From assembly GCA_949358305.1 (NCBI GenBank), contig OX442315.1:1364001-1428000 (forward strand): DNA of 64,000 bases, in the 5' to 3' direction. Below the pieces are notes generated by a model, which had not been told where the DNA came from, did not search any database, and saw nothing but the letters and a program-made list of their open reading frames with translations. Both the position numbers and the translations under genes were made by a program. This document shows, one piece after another, positions 43,602 to 54,131 of the stretch; positions within the stretch are counted from its first letter, which is position 1; every line of letters starts with the position of its first letter. The DNA comes from Strigamia acuminata (taxonomy: Eukaryota; Arthropoda; Chilopoda; Geophilomorpha; Linotaeniidae).

Positions 43602-44314
43602 ATCCAAATTCCCGGTACCCAATCCGTAATAGATTCTATTTCCCACTGATAATCCTCATGTGTGAATACTGTGTTGTTAGATGCTTAAATCTGGAGGCTG
43701 ATGAAATAACATGAGGACGCCATTACAGTGTAGAAAACAACAACTAGTGCCCCCTTTTAATGGTACACATAAGTATAATACAAAAACGCCATCTGGCGTG
43801 ATAAATACACAACATATCACACAAATACTTTATTTGTTTTAGTTATTTTTAATGTGCAAACTTATTGCTTCATTGATAGAAATATTTATTTCATAAAACT
43901 ACAGAATTGAAAAATGCATAACTTCTTGTCCGTCCTATGTGTCGTCGGTCCCCGTATAAAGATAAGTATTGGCCCTCCGTGTCCAACCCATGTGTACGTC
44001 CTGTAAGGGAGAAGAGCCTCTTATTGCGAATTTTATACTAGTTTATTTTGAAATTGTCATTCTGATTTTTGATTTTGTTTCATTTATTTTATAAGTTGAT
44101 CTTGAACATTTGATTTCGTTTTGTTTATGTTTTGACAAAGTTGTTAAGTCTTTGCGCGCGCATTATTTTATTTCATTTGTTTTGATTATTTATTTATTCT
44201 TGAAAAATTGTATTGTCTTTGCGCATTGCGCATTATTGTTTTTGAATTTTCAACCTCTTATCCTTTTATTCACTTCGATAAATCTCGAATAATAAAAGTC
44301 TAAGGGGGGGAGGA
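43602..44314 (+). other. Probable 3' untranslated region of a degraded element C relative
   Basis: AT-rich, no ORF, with GCGCATTGCGCATT-type words like those of element C. It ends in the purine tract TAAGGGGGGGAGGA (44301-44314) just before an LTR start, so it is most simply the 3' end of an older element whose upstream part is lost. Confidence 0.45.
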
Positions 44315-44871
44315 TGTCACGGGCAGGTTACCCACCCTTCTTTTTTGTTTATTTCCCACTTGGTTTGATCCATCTTTAGTTTTATTATTTATCCCACTTT
44401 ATCTTCTCATCTAAAACCGATGATTCACCTTCTTAAATGTATGCGCCGATTCACGTCGCGCATTTCATTATTTCTAACAATTGGATTTAGTTTCTACCTT
44501 TCACCCCCTTACCCACTTATTTAGACCCGATCATATGACTCAAGTTTACCTCGTCACTGTTTTCCATCTAACAATCGCTTTTTGCCCACCTTTTAATTCG
44601 CATGCCTGTGACATTTCTCGCCCACCTGCTTGATAATTTCTCAGTGCATACTCATTCTTTTTAAACGTAAAGACCCACAAAGTGAGATTGAGCCCGTCGA
44701 ATACAAATAATGGTGTTACAGCGAGTTTAGGTTTACTTCCCGCCCGATGTCCACATTTGACGGCGGCACCAAACGAGTAAATCTACGAACGAGCCCACTG
44801 GTTTGCGCTACATTTCCCATGCGCGCAAATTCAGATCAAATCAACCAATACATCTGGGTTGATTCGTAACA
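44315..44871 (+). repeat. Orphan LTR related to element C
   Basis: Starts TGTCACGGGCA after a polypurine tract and ends near GATTCGTAACA. It aligns over several hundred bases with the reverse complement of the element C LTR (shared GATGATTCA, GCGCAT, TCATTATTT and CACCTTTCCACCCCC-like blocks) but is clearly diverged. It indicates an older, separate insertion of a sister family. Confidence 0.65.
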
Positions 44872-46269
44872 GTTTCTTTTACAGTTTTTAAGTTTTAATA
44901 TTTTTTTTTATGCTTTTTATATTTTTTTTCACTTTTAATCAGTTTTTTTTTTATGATTCTTTACGGGTTTTTTTTTAAATAGGAAGTGGAGAACGCAAGA
45001 AAACATGAGATTCTCGTGTTTTCTCGGGAACCGCGAGATGTACCGCAAGTTCGGTCCGCGGTACACGAATTTTTAAAACTACCGGCTTCCGGTTTGTGTG
45101 CTCTAAGCGACCGCGTGGTTAGGTTAATAGTTTTAATGGTTTTAATCAAACATCTTGTTGCTGGAATTAAACCATACAACCATGTACAGTAAGCCATGTG
45201 TATGGAAGGTACCGGTAGGTGTTTTGATTTTTACAGGTAGATCGATCAACGATCGATACACGCCGAAGCGATGACAAAAACGCAGTGTATTCAAAATTAA
45301 CCTCGGAAATCGGAAAATGATAGGAAATAAACGACCCGACTGCCCGAATAATGTAATTCGAATATAAAGTAAATAAATTTCACTTATTACGATCTTTTAT
45401 GCCGACGTAAAACTAAACTAAAAATTAATACGAATTTATTTTTAACAGACGAAACGAATTAATACGAACTAGCGGACAGGTCTTTCGCGATAAGGAGCGA
45501 ACCCGCGAACAGACCACAACTCAACAATTAAACAAGGTAGTTTGACTTTACATTTTTTCTTAATACTGATTAACCAAACCAAAAACACTAATTTGTAGAT
45601 GAAAAAACGCGCATGGTCTACAGATCCATTTGCGAACCTAGTCGGATATGTGAGTTACACGTGGGAAACACAATCGTACACACAATCGTATTTTTATTAC
45701 TGCGGGTTCGGAAGCCCAATACTCAAACGAAAATTGTCAAGAATTATCAACTACACGACAAGCTATGGGGAAACGTTGGACATAAAATAAATGGTAATAG
45801 GTGAAATAAAAACAAATGAGAGAATGTGTTAGGTTGTTAAGGGTATCTGTAGTTGGGATTCTTCTGTATTTTATTGTTTTTAGGTTAGGATTTAGTTTTA
45901 TAGACAGAAAGTATGAATATTAATTTTTTTTTTAATTTTTAAGGTAAAATTTTTTGCTAGAAAAAATATTTATTTTTAATTTTTAAATTTCAAAAATTCG
46001 TCAATTTTGAAGCAAAAAAAAGAATTCTATATAAAATAGTGCAGTATTTGAGGATTACATAAATATTTTTGGGTTAAAATTGATTATTTTTAAGAAAAGT
46101 TTTAATTTTTTGGGGGTTTTTATTGAATTTTTTGGGTTTATATTGAACATTTTGGGTTTACATTGAATTTTTTCAGTTAAAATTGAATTTCTGAAATTAA
46201 ATAAAACCTCTTGCTTAAAACGAATAAACAAAAATGACAATTCATCCCGCAACTCTCATTCCTTTTAGT
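44872..46269 (+). other. Unclassified sequence with two exon-like pieces
   Basis: Mostly AT-rich. A frame at 44984-45187 is preceded by a T-rich tract ending TAG and followed by GTAAGC, as an internal exon would be. Another, at 45599-45788, follows ATTTGTAG and ends before GTAATA. Their translations (for example E-I-L-V-F-S-R-E-P-R and Q-L-H-D-K-L-W-G-N-V-G) match nothing I recognise. They may be exons of a degraded host gene or chance. From 45872 to 46240 the sequence is low-complexity, with a TTTTGGGTTTA-like repeat. Confidence 0.3.
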
Positions 46270-46270
46270 T

Positions 46271-46602
46271 CAATTCGACGTCCCTGATTTATCCAGTTCC
46301 ACAACAAACAAACTAACCGAAAACGAGCGCCGAACCAAAGACAAATTCGACCGCGCAACAGTCGAACAGGTTCTAGACGGGAAAAGAAGCGAATGTTCAC
46401 CACGCACTCGGCAAAAACGACGAAGAATACGCAATCAAAGTCTACAAAACCTCCATTTTGGTCTTCAAAGACCGAGATCGATACGTGACCGGCGAATTTC
46501 GGCTCCGACACGATTACAACCGGAAAAACAACGGGAAAATGGTGCAAACCTGGGCCGAAAAGAGATGAGAAATTTAATGAGAATGCACAACAATGGCCTC
46601 AA
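46271..46602 (+). pseudogene. RIOK1: RIOK1 (RIO1 atypical kinase) pseudogene fragment
   Basis: The translation carries hallmarks of RIO1, an atypical kinase of 40S ribosome maturation: [12 protein letters not shown], then G-K-x-E-A-N-V (ATP-binding loop), [16 protein letters not shown] (with the catalytic Lys region), Y-V-T-G-E-F-R, and T-W-A-E-K followed by E-M-R-N-L-M-R-M-H. It is broken. About 25 conserved residues between V-L-D and the G-K-E-A-N-V loop are missing, with a shift of frame near 46380. One base is missing near 46563, which shifts the frame again, and homology ends near 46602. A pyrimidine-rich AG just before 46270 resembles a splice acceptor, so it may derive from a genomic rather than a processed copy. 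The rest of the kinase domain is absent. Confidence 0.85.
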
Positions 46603-46734
46603 CTCTCAAAACCGTTGTTGCTAAGAAGTCACGCGTGAAAAAAATCGTTCTTTTTGTAAAATATTGTTATTATTTTTTGAAAAATAAATTTTTTTTAAAT
46701 TTTAATATTTTGTTTTTTTATACAAAAAAAGTCG

Positions 46735-47340
46735 ATTTTAATAGCGGATCTACTTCAAATCGATGTAGAAGTCTCGATCGAATCTACGTCGATTTGAAGT
46801 GGAATCGATCTACAGCTCTGTGTCGATGCTATATTAAAATCGCGACCGGGCGACGCTAATTCTATGCCAATGCTATGTTGTTTCGGCATAGTTTCATCCT
46901 TATTCTACGTTAAATCGATGTAGAATTCGACATTGAGTTTGACCTAGAATTCTATGCAGAGTTTGACGTAGAATTCTACATAGATTTAACGTAGAATAAG
47001 GATGAAACTATGCCGAAACAACGTAGCATTGACATGGAATTAGCGCATTTTGGTCACGATTTTGACATTGCATCTACATAGAGCGGTAGATCGATTCTAT
47101 GCTGAATCGACATAGAACTCTACGTAGAATTCAACGTCGATTTGACGTTGTATTGACGTAGCATCGATCTACAGCTCTATGTAGATGCTATGTCAAAATC
47201 GTGACAGAAATGCGCTTATTCCATGTCAATGCTATGTAGTTTCGGCATAGTTTCTACCTTATTCTATGTTAAATCTATGTACCAAGATAGACGGTTTGCA
47301 TAGATTCTACCTAGATTTAACATAATTTTGTTACTTGGGT
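46735..47340. repeat. Fold-back block of alternating inverted repeats
   Basis: A module around 46855-46930 (ATGCTATGTTGTTTCGGCAT core) recurs inverted at 46968-47040 and direct at 47215-47285. A second module around 46793-46850 (GATCTACAGCTCT core) recurs inverted at 47040-47095 and direct at 47163-47215. The whole can form long cruciforms. Probably a fold-back or MITE-type non-autonomous DNA element; no coding capacity. Confidence 0.65.
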
Positions 47341-47352
47341 TCCGTCTCAAAA

Positions 47353-47367
47353 GGTTGCCGACCCCTG
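47353..47367. mobile_element. Orphan hAT-type terminal inverted repeat
   Basis: The plus strand reads GGTTGCCGACCCCTG, the mirror of CAGGGGTCGGCAACC found at the ends of many hAT transposons. I found no matching left end in the window. The fold-back block just upstream could be the interior of this element, with its left terminus lost. Confidence 0.45.
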
Positions 47368-47591
47368 GTCTAGGGTTAAATGGCGTCTTCGCGATACGTG
47401 TTCGGAAAACGCTTCGTTCGGTGGATAAACAGTTTTCGCAATTTATTCTAACTTCGATCGTGGTTTAGTCACAGTAAAAGATCTACTTTGGTTGTTATAG
47501 AAGATTGGCGCAACTGGCATTGGTCCTCGATCAATCCGGAAATTGGGCCTGACCGTGAGGTGTGATGCTACTGTTGCTATTCTATCTGTAA

Positions 47592-48043
47592 GGGGCCGTC
47601 CATAAATTACGTAACGCCTGGAGGGGGGGGAGGGGGTTTCAAATTTTGTTACGGGTTGTTACGACGGGGAGGGGGGGAGGTTCGAAAAATGTTACGTAAC
47701 AAAAAGTGAAAATTTTACTTTTATTGTTTCAATTTATTTTCTTGTGAATTTTAAATTTTTGTAAAAAATTTGACATTTTTGCAATTTTTTTTTTTACATT
47801 TTTCAAATTTTTTTTTAAATTTTTCAAATTTTTTTTAAATTTTTGTAAAAAAATTTAAATTTGTGTAAAATTTTGTATTATAAGCTTGTATCAAAATTTT
47901 TTTTTGGGGGGGGGGTGGTGAGTTTTGTTACGTAATATTCTAGTTCTAGGGGGGGTTTGTGGATTTGTTACGACCTTGTTACAGAGGGGGGGAGGGGGTC
48001 TAAAAATTGAAAAATCAGCGTTACGTAATTTATGGACGGCCCC
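47592..48043. mobile_element. MITE with 25-bp terminal inverted repeats and TAA target duplication
   Basis: 452 bp bounded by GGGGCCGTCCATAAATTACG and its inverse, with TAA at 47589-47591 and 48044-48046. The interior is G-rich near each end (runs of G, GTTACG words) and T-rich in the middle. No ORF. The 3-bp TWA duplication suggests a PIF/Harbinger origin; that superfamily assignment is an inference. Confidence 0.7.
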
Positions 48044-48087
48044 TAAGTGAACAATCTTCGATGTCCACAGGTTTATATACTGCAATT

Positions 48088-48761
48088 TGTCACGATTAAT
48101 TCTGTTGGTATAATTAATTCCTAACAATATCGCGCAAAAACTAATTCGCGCAATAGTAATGGGCAAAGTTCGTAGATTTCCCTAAACCTTGTTTCCTTCA
48201 AATGAGGACATCCAGAAACTCAGGAAACCTAATACTCGCGTTTGACTAACATAATTTATATTGGACAGTTCCTTGCTTACGACGGGTGTTTGTAGGCGTA
48301 AAAGAATGAAAGCACGATGATATAAACCTAAAGTGGAAAGGGGATATCATCGGGCAGTGATAATATAAAAGATGGCGGCTTAGAAAATAGCGCAATAGGG
48401 TTAGATGTAGGAGCGCTTGTTGAAGGCGCAAATAATAGCAGACTAAATCTAAATGTTACTAAGGGAAATGGGTGTTATCCGATAGAGTGCATAAGAAGAA
48501 GTGATTAAACTTAGGATGATTGGAAAGAAGAAAACTCAGTCATGTGACTGGTCAGATCAATTAAGAAAAGGGGGTGGAAAGGTGAAAATAAGAGTTCGAT
48601 TGTAAAAATAATGATATGCGCATCATCCAGATTGCGCATTCATTAAATGAAGATGAGCAATAGAGATGAATCATCACAAGTGAGAGAAACAAGAAAATAT
48701 TATAAGAAATAAAATTGGGTTATTCTAAATTAAAAATAGGCGGGTAGACGTGCCCGTGACA
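48088..48761 (-). repeat. 3' LTR of element C
   Basis: 674 bp, TGTCACG...CGTGACA ends (inverted complements). Preceded on the minus strand by the polypurine tract (complement of 48762-48775). Confidence 0.93.
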
Positions 48762-50610
48762 TCCCCCTCCCCTTAAACCTTTATTATAGTTGTTGAAATA
48801 AAGGCAAAGAGAGAGAGACTCACTCAAAACAATACAATAATAAATACAATCTTGGTTAAATATGCGAAATACATGTCTAGACTAACATACTCTTGATTAA
48901 ATAAGATCTTGACTAAATATGATGATTATGGCTATTTGGGGTCGTCACCAGATAAATAATAATAACAAAAATTAGCTCATCAGGAAGCTTGAGACAAATT
49001 TCCGACCGACTTGTAAATGAAAATTATAAATCAGTAAGGTTAGGAATAATAAACAAACTTTTTTAAATAAACTGTATAAAACTCATCGAATAAAGACTAA
49101 ACAATTTTGATATAGACGAAGACAGGACGAACTAAACACGCGACACTCACAGGGAAGACGTGGACTAAATTTTTTAGGTTAGGACGGACTCGAGGCTATA
49201 CACTTTAAATTTAAGTCATCACAATAAAATTATTTTACCCATTTGCTTTGTAAAACGAAGCAATAAATTTCTACGCAGATAAATTTTAAACACGAAAAAT
49301 AATACAAATAAAGAACGTCACAAGAGAGTTTATCTTACGAACAAGGGGTTTTATTCGGATTGGATACCTTTTTTAGGAACATGGCGCAAATGAATGCGCA
49401 AAACAAAACAAGGTAAGGGATACGATACATGAATGTAGACTTAACATCAGGTAAGGTATATAAGGAATGATGGGAGAAATAAACATAAACTATGAAAATT
49501 GCGCAATGTTGGCGCGATAAACAAAAATAGAAACATGACGCCATTTGGAATCATTAAAGGGAAATAATAAAAATGGGGATAAAGGTATCCTCATGCACAA
49601 CCGGACCGGTTGCCACGGGAAAATTATCACGGTTAGAAACATTAGGCATTATGAAAGTTAAATAAATACTAAATTTGAAAAATCACATTAAAATATCACA
49701 GTTATGAAAATCACAAATAATTATCACTATCCTGACTCATTCCAGTAATTCAAATGATACAAACTAAAATTAAATTTAATCATCTCAATTTTGAGGAATT
49801 TTAAAAATTAGAATAATTTCTGGAATAAATCAGGATTTAAATTCAAAATTATTACAATATAATGAAATTATAATAATGAAAATAATAAAAAGGAAGGCAC
49901 TTTAGACACTCAAAGTCACTAATTGTTCGGCTAACAGTCTGGTCTTAAAATGTCAAAAATAAAATATAAATAAATGAAAACACTTCACTTTTTTGGAGCA
50001 CTTATCCAGCGGTGATGAAGATCAGATAAATTTGCGCAATAAATGTTTCCAGCAGTTTGTGGAATACTACACTTGTTGAAGAACATTTAACACAAAATGA
50101 TGATGATGAGAAACACAAACACAACGGCCAGAACACAAAATCAGTTCCTCAACTCCGTAGAGAAATTTTAGGAGGGCGCTATAAGAAATTGATGTTCTAG
50201 GACGTGTGAGATGAATTTTTATGATGAAATACTTCATTCGCATCCGTAATGGTGGCGAGAAACAAAACCAGTTCCGCAACTCCGTAGAGAAATTTTAGGC
50301 GGGCGCTATAAGGAGTTGCTCTCGGGTCACTAAACGAATAGCTGAGATGAAATATACTTTACTTCTAACTCATATGTGGGAATGAGAATAAGACCAGTTC
50401 CGTAACTCAGATGAGAAATTTTACACGGGCGCTATAAGAAAATATTCTCACATCGTTGAACGAGTAGAAGTAATGAAATACACTTTTGGTGGTGATTTGT
50501 TGGTTTAATTGCGCAAAGAGAATGGTGGCGCATAATGGGTAGTCCTACGGTTTTCCGAGTGACGATGTTGCTGTCCCGTAGAATATCTATTTTAAAGAAA
50601 TTGTTATTGT
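48762..50610 (-). other. Long 3' region of element C with a tandem repeat
   Basis: 1.85 kb, AT-rich, no supported ORF. Between about 50143 and 50440 three diverged copies of a unit of roughly 120-130 bp occur (core AGAGAAATTTTAGG...GGGCGCTATAAG at about 50159, 50279 and 50410). This may be a regulatory or RNA-transport element. Confidence 0.55.
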
Positions 50611-51837
50611 TTATTGAGAATTACCTGCCAGGGTTCGGTAAGGTGTTGGCATTCGAAATGATTTTATCATGTTTAATGCCACGTTGACCACAACTCTCAT
50701 CGCGTCTCGATAGTTGGTGGCACCCTGCCGGTTAATCTCATTCCTACAATGGTCCAAGAAGAGTTCTCCGTATCGGCGATACAGCGAATTGAGGAGGGGC
50801 TTAGCCTCTTCCGGACTCATACGTAGGTCTGCAGATGCGAGGGATTGGAAGAGTTGACGGACAGATGCGGCAGACATCCCAAATTGGAGACACGGTCCAT
50901 TTGCATTTGCAAAGTTGCATTCAACTGCAGCCGGAGGCAAAAGGCTAGGGAGCAGCTCCAGGGTGATGCGAGGGGGCGTGTCATCCCAAATTTGCGATCC
51001 TTGGGCCGGTGGAATAGATGGTGCTGTCATCGGGTAAAAACCTGAATCCGTCATCAGATTGCGCAATTCTTGGAGGCGCAATTCATCCGACCGTCTCTTT
51101 TCTTCTTCTTTTTCTGCTTGCTCACGAGCTTCGCGCTCGGCTTCCTTGCGATGGGCTTCTGCAACTCGGGTTTTTTCCAACTCGTGTTCCGCGTCTCGCT
51201 CCTGGCGTCTCTTCTCCTCCATCATGTTGTGATAGTCCCTGGTGTCCTGGACTTTGTAAAGATAGACGGAGATCTCACGATGAAGTGTCCATATCAGGAT
51301 CTCAACTGCTGTCTCGGAGTCGTACGTGCTACACTCAGACATTCGCTTTTCAACCTGTCGCGCAATGTGGGGCCATCTGTCCATCATCTCTTTTTGAGTC
51401 ACACGAAAATCTCCCTGGTAGACGCTAAAATCTTCTACCAACATGAAAGTGTACAAAGTATTCCAAGCTTTCCATGGAATTTGGAAGCGGGTCTGGGAAA
51501 CTCCAGGTCCCTTGATGGAGATCTGGACCTCGAATTTGCGCAAAAATTCCTCTACGACTTCCAACGAGTTGACGGGCTTTTGGGTTACTCCATACTTATC
51601 ATAGGCCAACTCACATCGCGAGGCGACCCTTTTGAATGAAAGTCCAGGTCCGATATTTGGGATTGCGCAGTCGAGTCGGGATCGGTAAGGTGATGAGTCC
51701 GAAACGAGAGTCGACGTTACTGGAATCTTTGCGGTGGCAGCCGTTGTGGTGGACATGTTAAAGTTGGCGCCCGACGTCGTTGTGATGTTTACGTTGCGCC
51801 CAGGGATTTGCGCATAAGTAATCGGCGTCACTGGCAA
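50611..51837 (-). CDS. Element C ORF4: coiled-coil protein of unknown function
   Basis: About 408 codons, but the frame has no ATG at its apparent start (TTG) and is open about 45 codons further upstream, to near 51975, overlapping ORF3 in the -1 frame. Content: a Ser/Thr/Pro/Ala-rich N-terminus, a folded-looking block (about 90-205), a long charged coiled coil (about 205-270, Glu/Arg/Lys-rich) and a C-terminal helical domain. No signal peptide, transmembrane helix or furin site. It is probably translated as a C-terminal extension of ORF3, either by frameshifting or because a one-base indel split a single ORF. Confidence 0.65.
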   Translation of the reverse strand: MPVTPITYAQIPGRNVNITTTSGANFNMSTTTAATAKIPVTSTLVSDSSPYRSRLDCAIPNIGPGLSFKRVASRCELAYDKYGVTQKPVNSLEVVEEFLRKFEVQISIKGPGVSQTRFQIPWKAWNTLYTFMLVEDFSVYQGDFRVTQKEMMDRWPHIARQVEKRMSECSTYDSETAVEILIWTLHREISVYLYKVQDTRDYHNMMEEKRRQERDAEHELEKTRVAEAHRKEAEREAREQAEKEEEKRRSDELRLQELRNLMTDSGFYPMTAPSIPPAQGSQIWDDTPPRITLELLPSLLPPAAVECNFANANGPCLQFGMSAASVRQLFQSLASADLRMSPEEAKPLLNSLYRRYGELFLDHCRNEINRQGATNYRDAMRVVVNVALNMIKSFRMPTPYRTLAGNSQ

Positions 51838-51857
51838 AGTCGGAACTTTTGAAAGTT

Positions 51858-53399
51858 TTACCTGTTGACATGATGGAACTTCGATTGCTGGTGCAATTGG
51901 CGAGATCGTGTAAGTTTGTGAAAATGCATCAGCCGAGGCAACGGAGATAGTCGAAGCTGGAAAAGATCGGCAGATATATTAATATTTGAATTGTCAGTAT
52001 TTGGATTAGGAATTTGTAAACTCGGCGTCGACGCTGATAATTGCGCTTCTACTGCTGGTGTCAGTCTAGCGCTCAATGGCGGTCCGCGTGGCCGAGAAAA
52101 GTCAGTTTTGGCAGACGGAATGTCGATGTCGCGAATGTCAATCATCTTTCGTTCGAGTCTGCGCACGTCACTTATTTTAGCGGTGGGGACACTACCGCGA
52201 ATTTCATTCGTGATGTCCAGAATCGACGGGGTCACACTCATTGTGGATTGCACATCGAATTCCGGAAGTCTAGCGGCTGAAATAGATTGTTGAGAATCGT
52301 CCATGTTCTCTTTGCGCAATGTTTCTTGCGCAGAATCGTCCACTAACACTGGTGATTCGGGAATAAACTGCAGTTGTGGCACGGGTCGTAGCGCCATTTC
52401 TGTTGGTGGAGTTGAAAATTCAACGTTAGACACGGTGGAATTTGAATACAAACTTTCGGTGTCCTCTTTGGTGGTAATGGTGAGTGTCGCCATCTTTTCG
52501 GCTGCTTTGGCAATCGTCTCTGCCGAAGGTCTGGGCACGAATTGTTCCGACTCTGTGTCGCGAGTTGGATCGTGTGGGAGCGCTGATGACGAGGATGCCA
52601 AAGTGTTGCGCACCTTGATGGCTAGTTGCTGCTCTCGATTTGGATTTCGGTTTATCGAGCATGGTGGCTTGCGCTGGTAAAAATATGGCAGCGCGGTGTC
52701 GGAATTGTCATCGATAGTGTTGAGGTCTCCTAGCGACTCTAAGGCAATGCTGATCTGCTCTTGAAGACTCGCATCGGTCCCAGGAAAACTATGGAAGAAT
52801 TGGGGCAACGTCGGCTGCGCTTCGTCAACTTCCCGTTGCTCCTGGTCCATCGGGTCCAGACCGGCGATTTCGTCGGCGAGCAAATTCGGCACTTGCGCAA
52901 ATGTAACGCGCATTAACTCGGCTGTCGGGTAAATCCAACTTCTGGGCACGATTCTCGCCTGTCGCGCCTCTCGTTGAAGTCTGTGCCAATACTTGAAATG
53001 GCCGGCGCGGAATCTTTGTACCATGGCTGGTGTCCCGTTTGGTGGCCGAAATTGTGGAAACTCCACTCCGATCAAATACACCTTGTCCTGGACGCGACGA
53101 AACAGGCACCAGCCATAAATCTGGCGCATCCACACACGATGAAATCCGCGTCGAAGATCACCCCGCCCGTCACACGCTCGGCAAGTCTTATCCACGCCTG
53201 AAACAACAAGTTCATAACCATATCCGGAACAAACCGGACATATTTCAAAGTTTGGAAAGCTGTGTTCACGTGGATCATTTGGATGCCAGCATGGAAATTT
53301 AGGCGGTCCGACCGCGTGGAGTGGCGGTTCGGCATAGTTTTTCGGATAGGGTTCACCCGGGAAATCCTCCTTGCAACGACACACATGTTTGTCGGCCAT
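51858..53399 (-). CDS. Element C ORF3: CxxCxGxG zinc-motif protein of unknown function
   Basis: 513 codons from ATG (53399). Near the N-terminus are C-R-C and a second Cys/His group, then a pair C-P-V-C-S-G-Y-G ... C-R-A-C-D-G-R-G (about residues 54-80), which is half of a DnaJ-type zinc domain, with no J domain. A compact region rich in Arg/Trp/Phe follows (80-165), then a long acidic and Ser/Thr/Pro-rich part. The last 40 residues are basic and read unlike the rest; the -1 frame there looks more natural and leads into ORF4. It occupies the env position, as in element B, whose third ORF has a similar Cys pair. Function unknown; RNA, DNA or protein binding through zinc is plausible. ATG context follows a CATCTAG acceptor-like site. 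Confidence 0.75.
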   Translation of the reverse strand: MADKHVCRCKEDFPGEPYPKNYAEPPLHAVGPPKFPCWHPNDPREHSFPNFEICPVCSGYGYELVVSGVDKTCRACDGRGDLRRGFHRVWMRQIYGWCLFRRVQDKVYLIGVEFPQFRPPNGTPAMVQRFRAGHFKYWHRLQREARQARIVPRSWIYPTAELMRVTFAQVPNLLADEIAGLDPMDQEQREVDEAQPTLPQFFHSFPGTDASLQEQISIALESLGDLNTIDDNSDTALPYFYQRKPPCSINRNPNREQQLAIKVRNTLASSSSALPHDPTRDTESEQFVPRPSAETIAKAAEKMATLTITTKEDTESLYSNSTVSNVEFSTPPTEMALRPVPQLQFIPESPVLVDDSAQETLRKENMDDSQQSISAARLPEFDVQSTMSVTPSILDITNEIRGSVPTAKISDVRRLERKMIDIRDIDIPSAKTDFSRPRGPPLSARLTPAVEAQLSASTPSLQIPNPNTDNSNINISADLFQLRLSPLPRLMHFHKLTRSRQLHQQSKFHHVNR

Positions 53400-54131
53400 G
53401 TTGTCTCAACTAGATGTAATTGTGCCTAATTGATTTCAATCATTGGGGTTATATACACAAATTGAAACAATGAACATATCACAAACGTTACTTACAATTA
53501 GAATTGCGCAAATAATGAACGCGCACAAAACATAACACACGAAATTCAACACATGATGTTAATCCAAGGGAGAAAAGTGCACAAGTGTTGAACGCTTCGA
53601 GAATTGTCTCACACAGGTGTCATAAAAGCACATGGGTATAAGGTGTGGGTGTTAGAGACTATAGTGGTAACTATTTTAATAGAACGGCGAACTCTAGTGT
53701 GAAGAATTGGAAGTTAACGAAAGATCGTAAATGAATGTTCTAGAAGAAATAGTCAAATTTAACATTGATCTTCAATGGGAAAGTTTAGCATATGCAAATC
53801 TAAACACACATAGGTACATATAACTAGGTTGAAATAATAAATTGGGAAAATAAATAATCTAAACACGTGGTGTTTTGAAAATTCAATTATAAGTGTCACA
53901 CTCTAGTGGGCAATTTTGTCCTCACTGGAAATGGACTTAGTCTATTTTGAAATAAACAAATATGAAACGTAAAACGAATAACATAAAACATAAAATATTT
54001 AAGAATAAAGAAACATAAAAACATAAATGAAATTTTTCTTAAAGTAACGATGAAATTACACCGGATTACTTCGGATTTCCTTTTTTTTTTGTTTTTCTTT
54101 TTTTTTTTTTTTTAGAAAATAAATAGAAAAA
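53400..54131 (-). other. Spacer between element C pol and ORF3
   Basis: No ORF. AT-rich, with long T runs at 54079-54113 (A runs on the coding strand) just after the pol stop. It would be intronic if ORF3 is made from a spliced RNA. Confidence 0.5.

Noticed and set aside
46242-46547. Minus-strand 101-codon ORF
   Set aside because: Antisense of the RIOK1 pseudogene, whose plus-strand homology is clear.
48246-48431. Small ORF in the element C LTR
   Set aside because: LTR sequence without motifs; short antisense frame.
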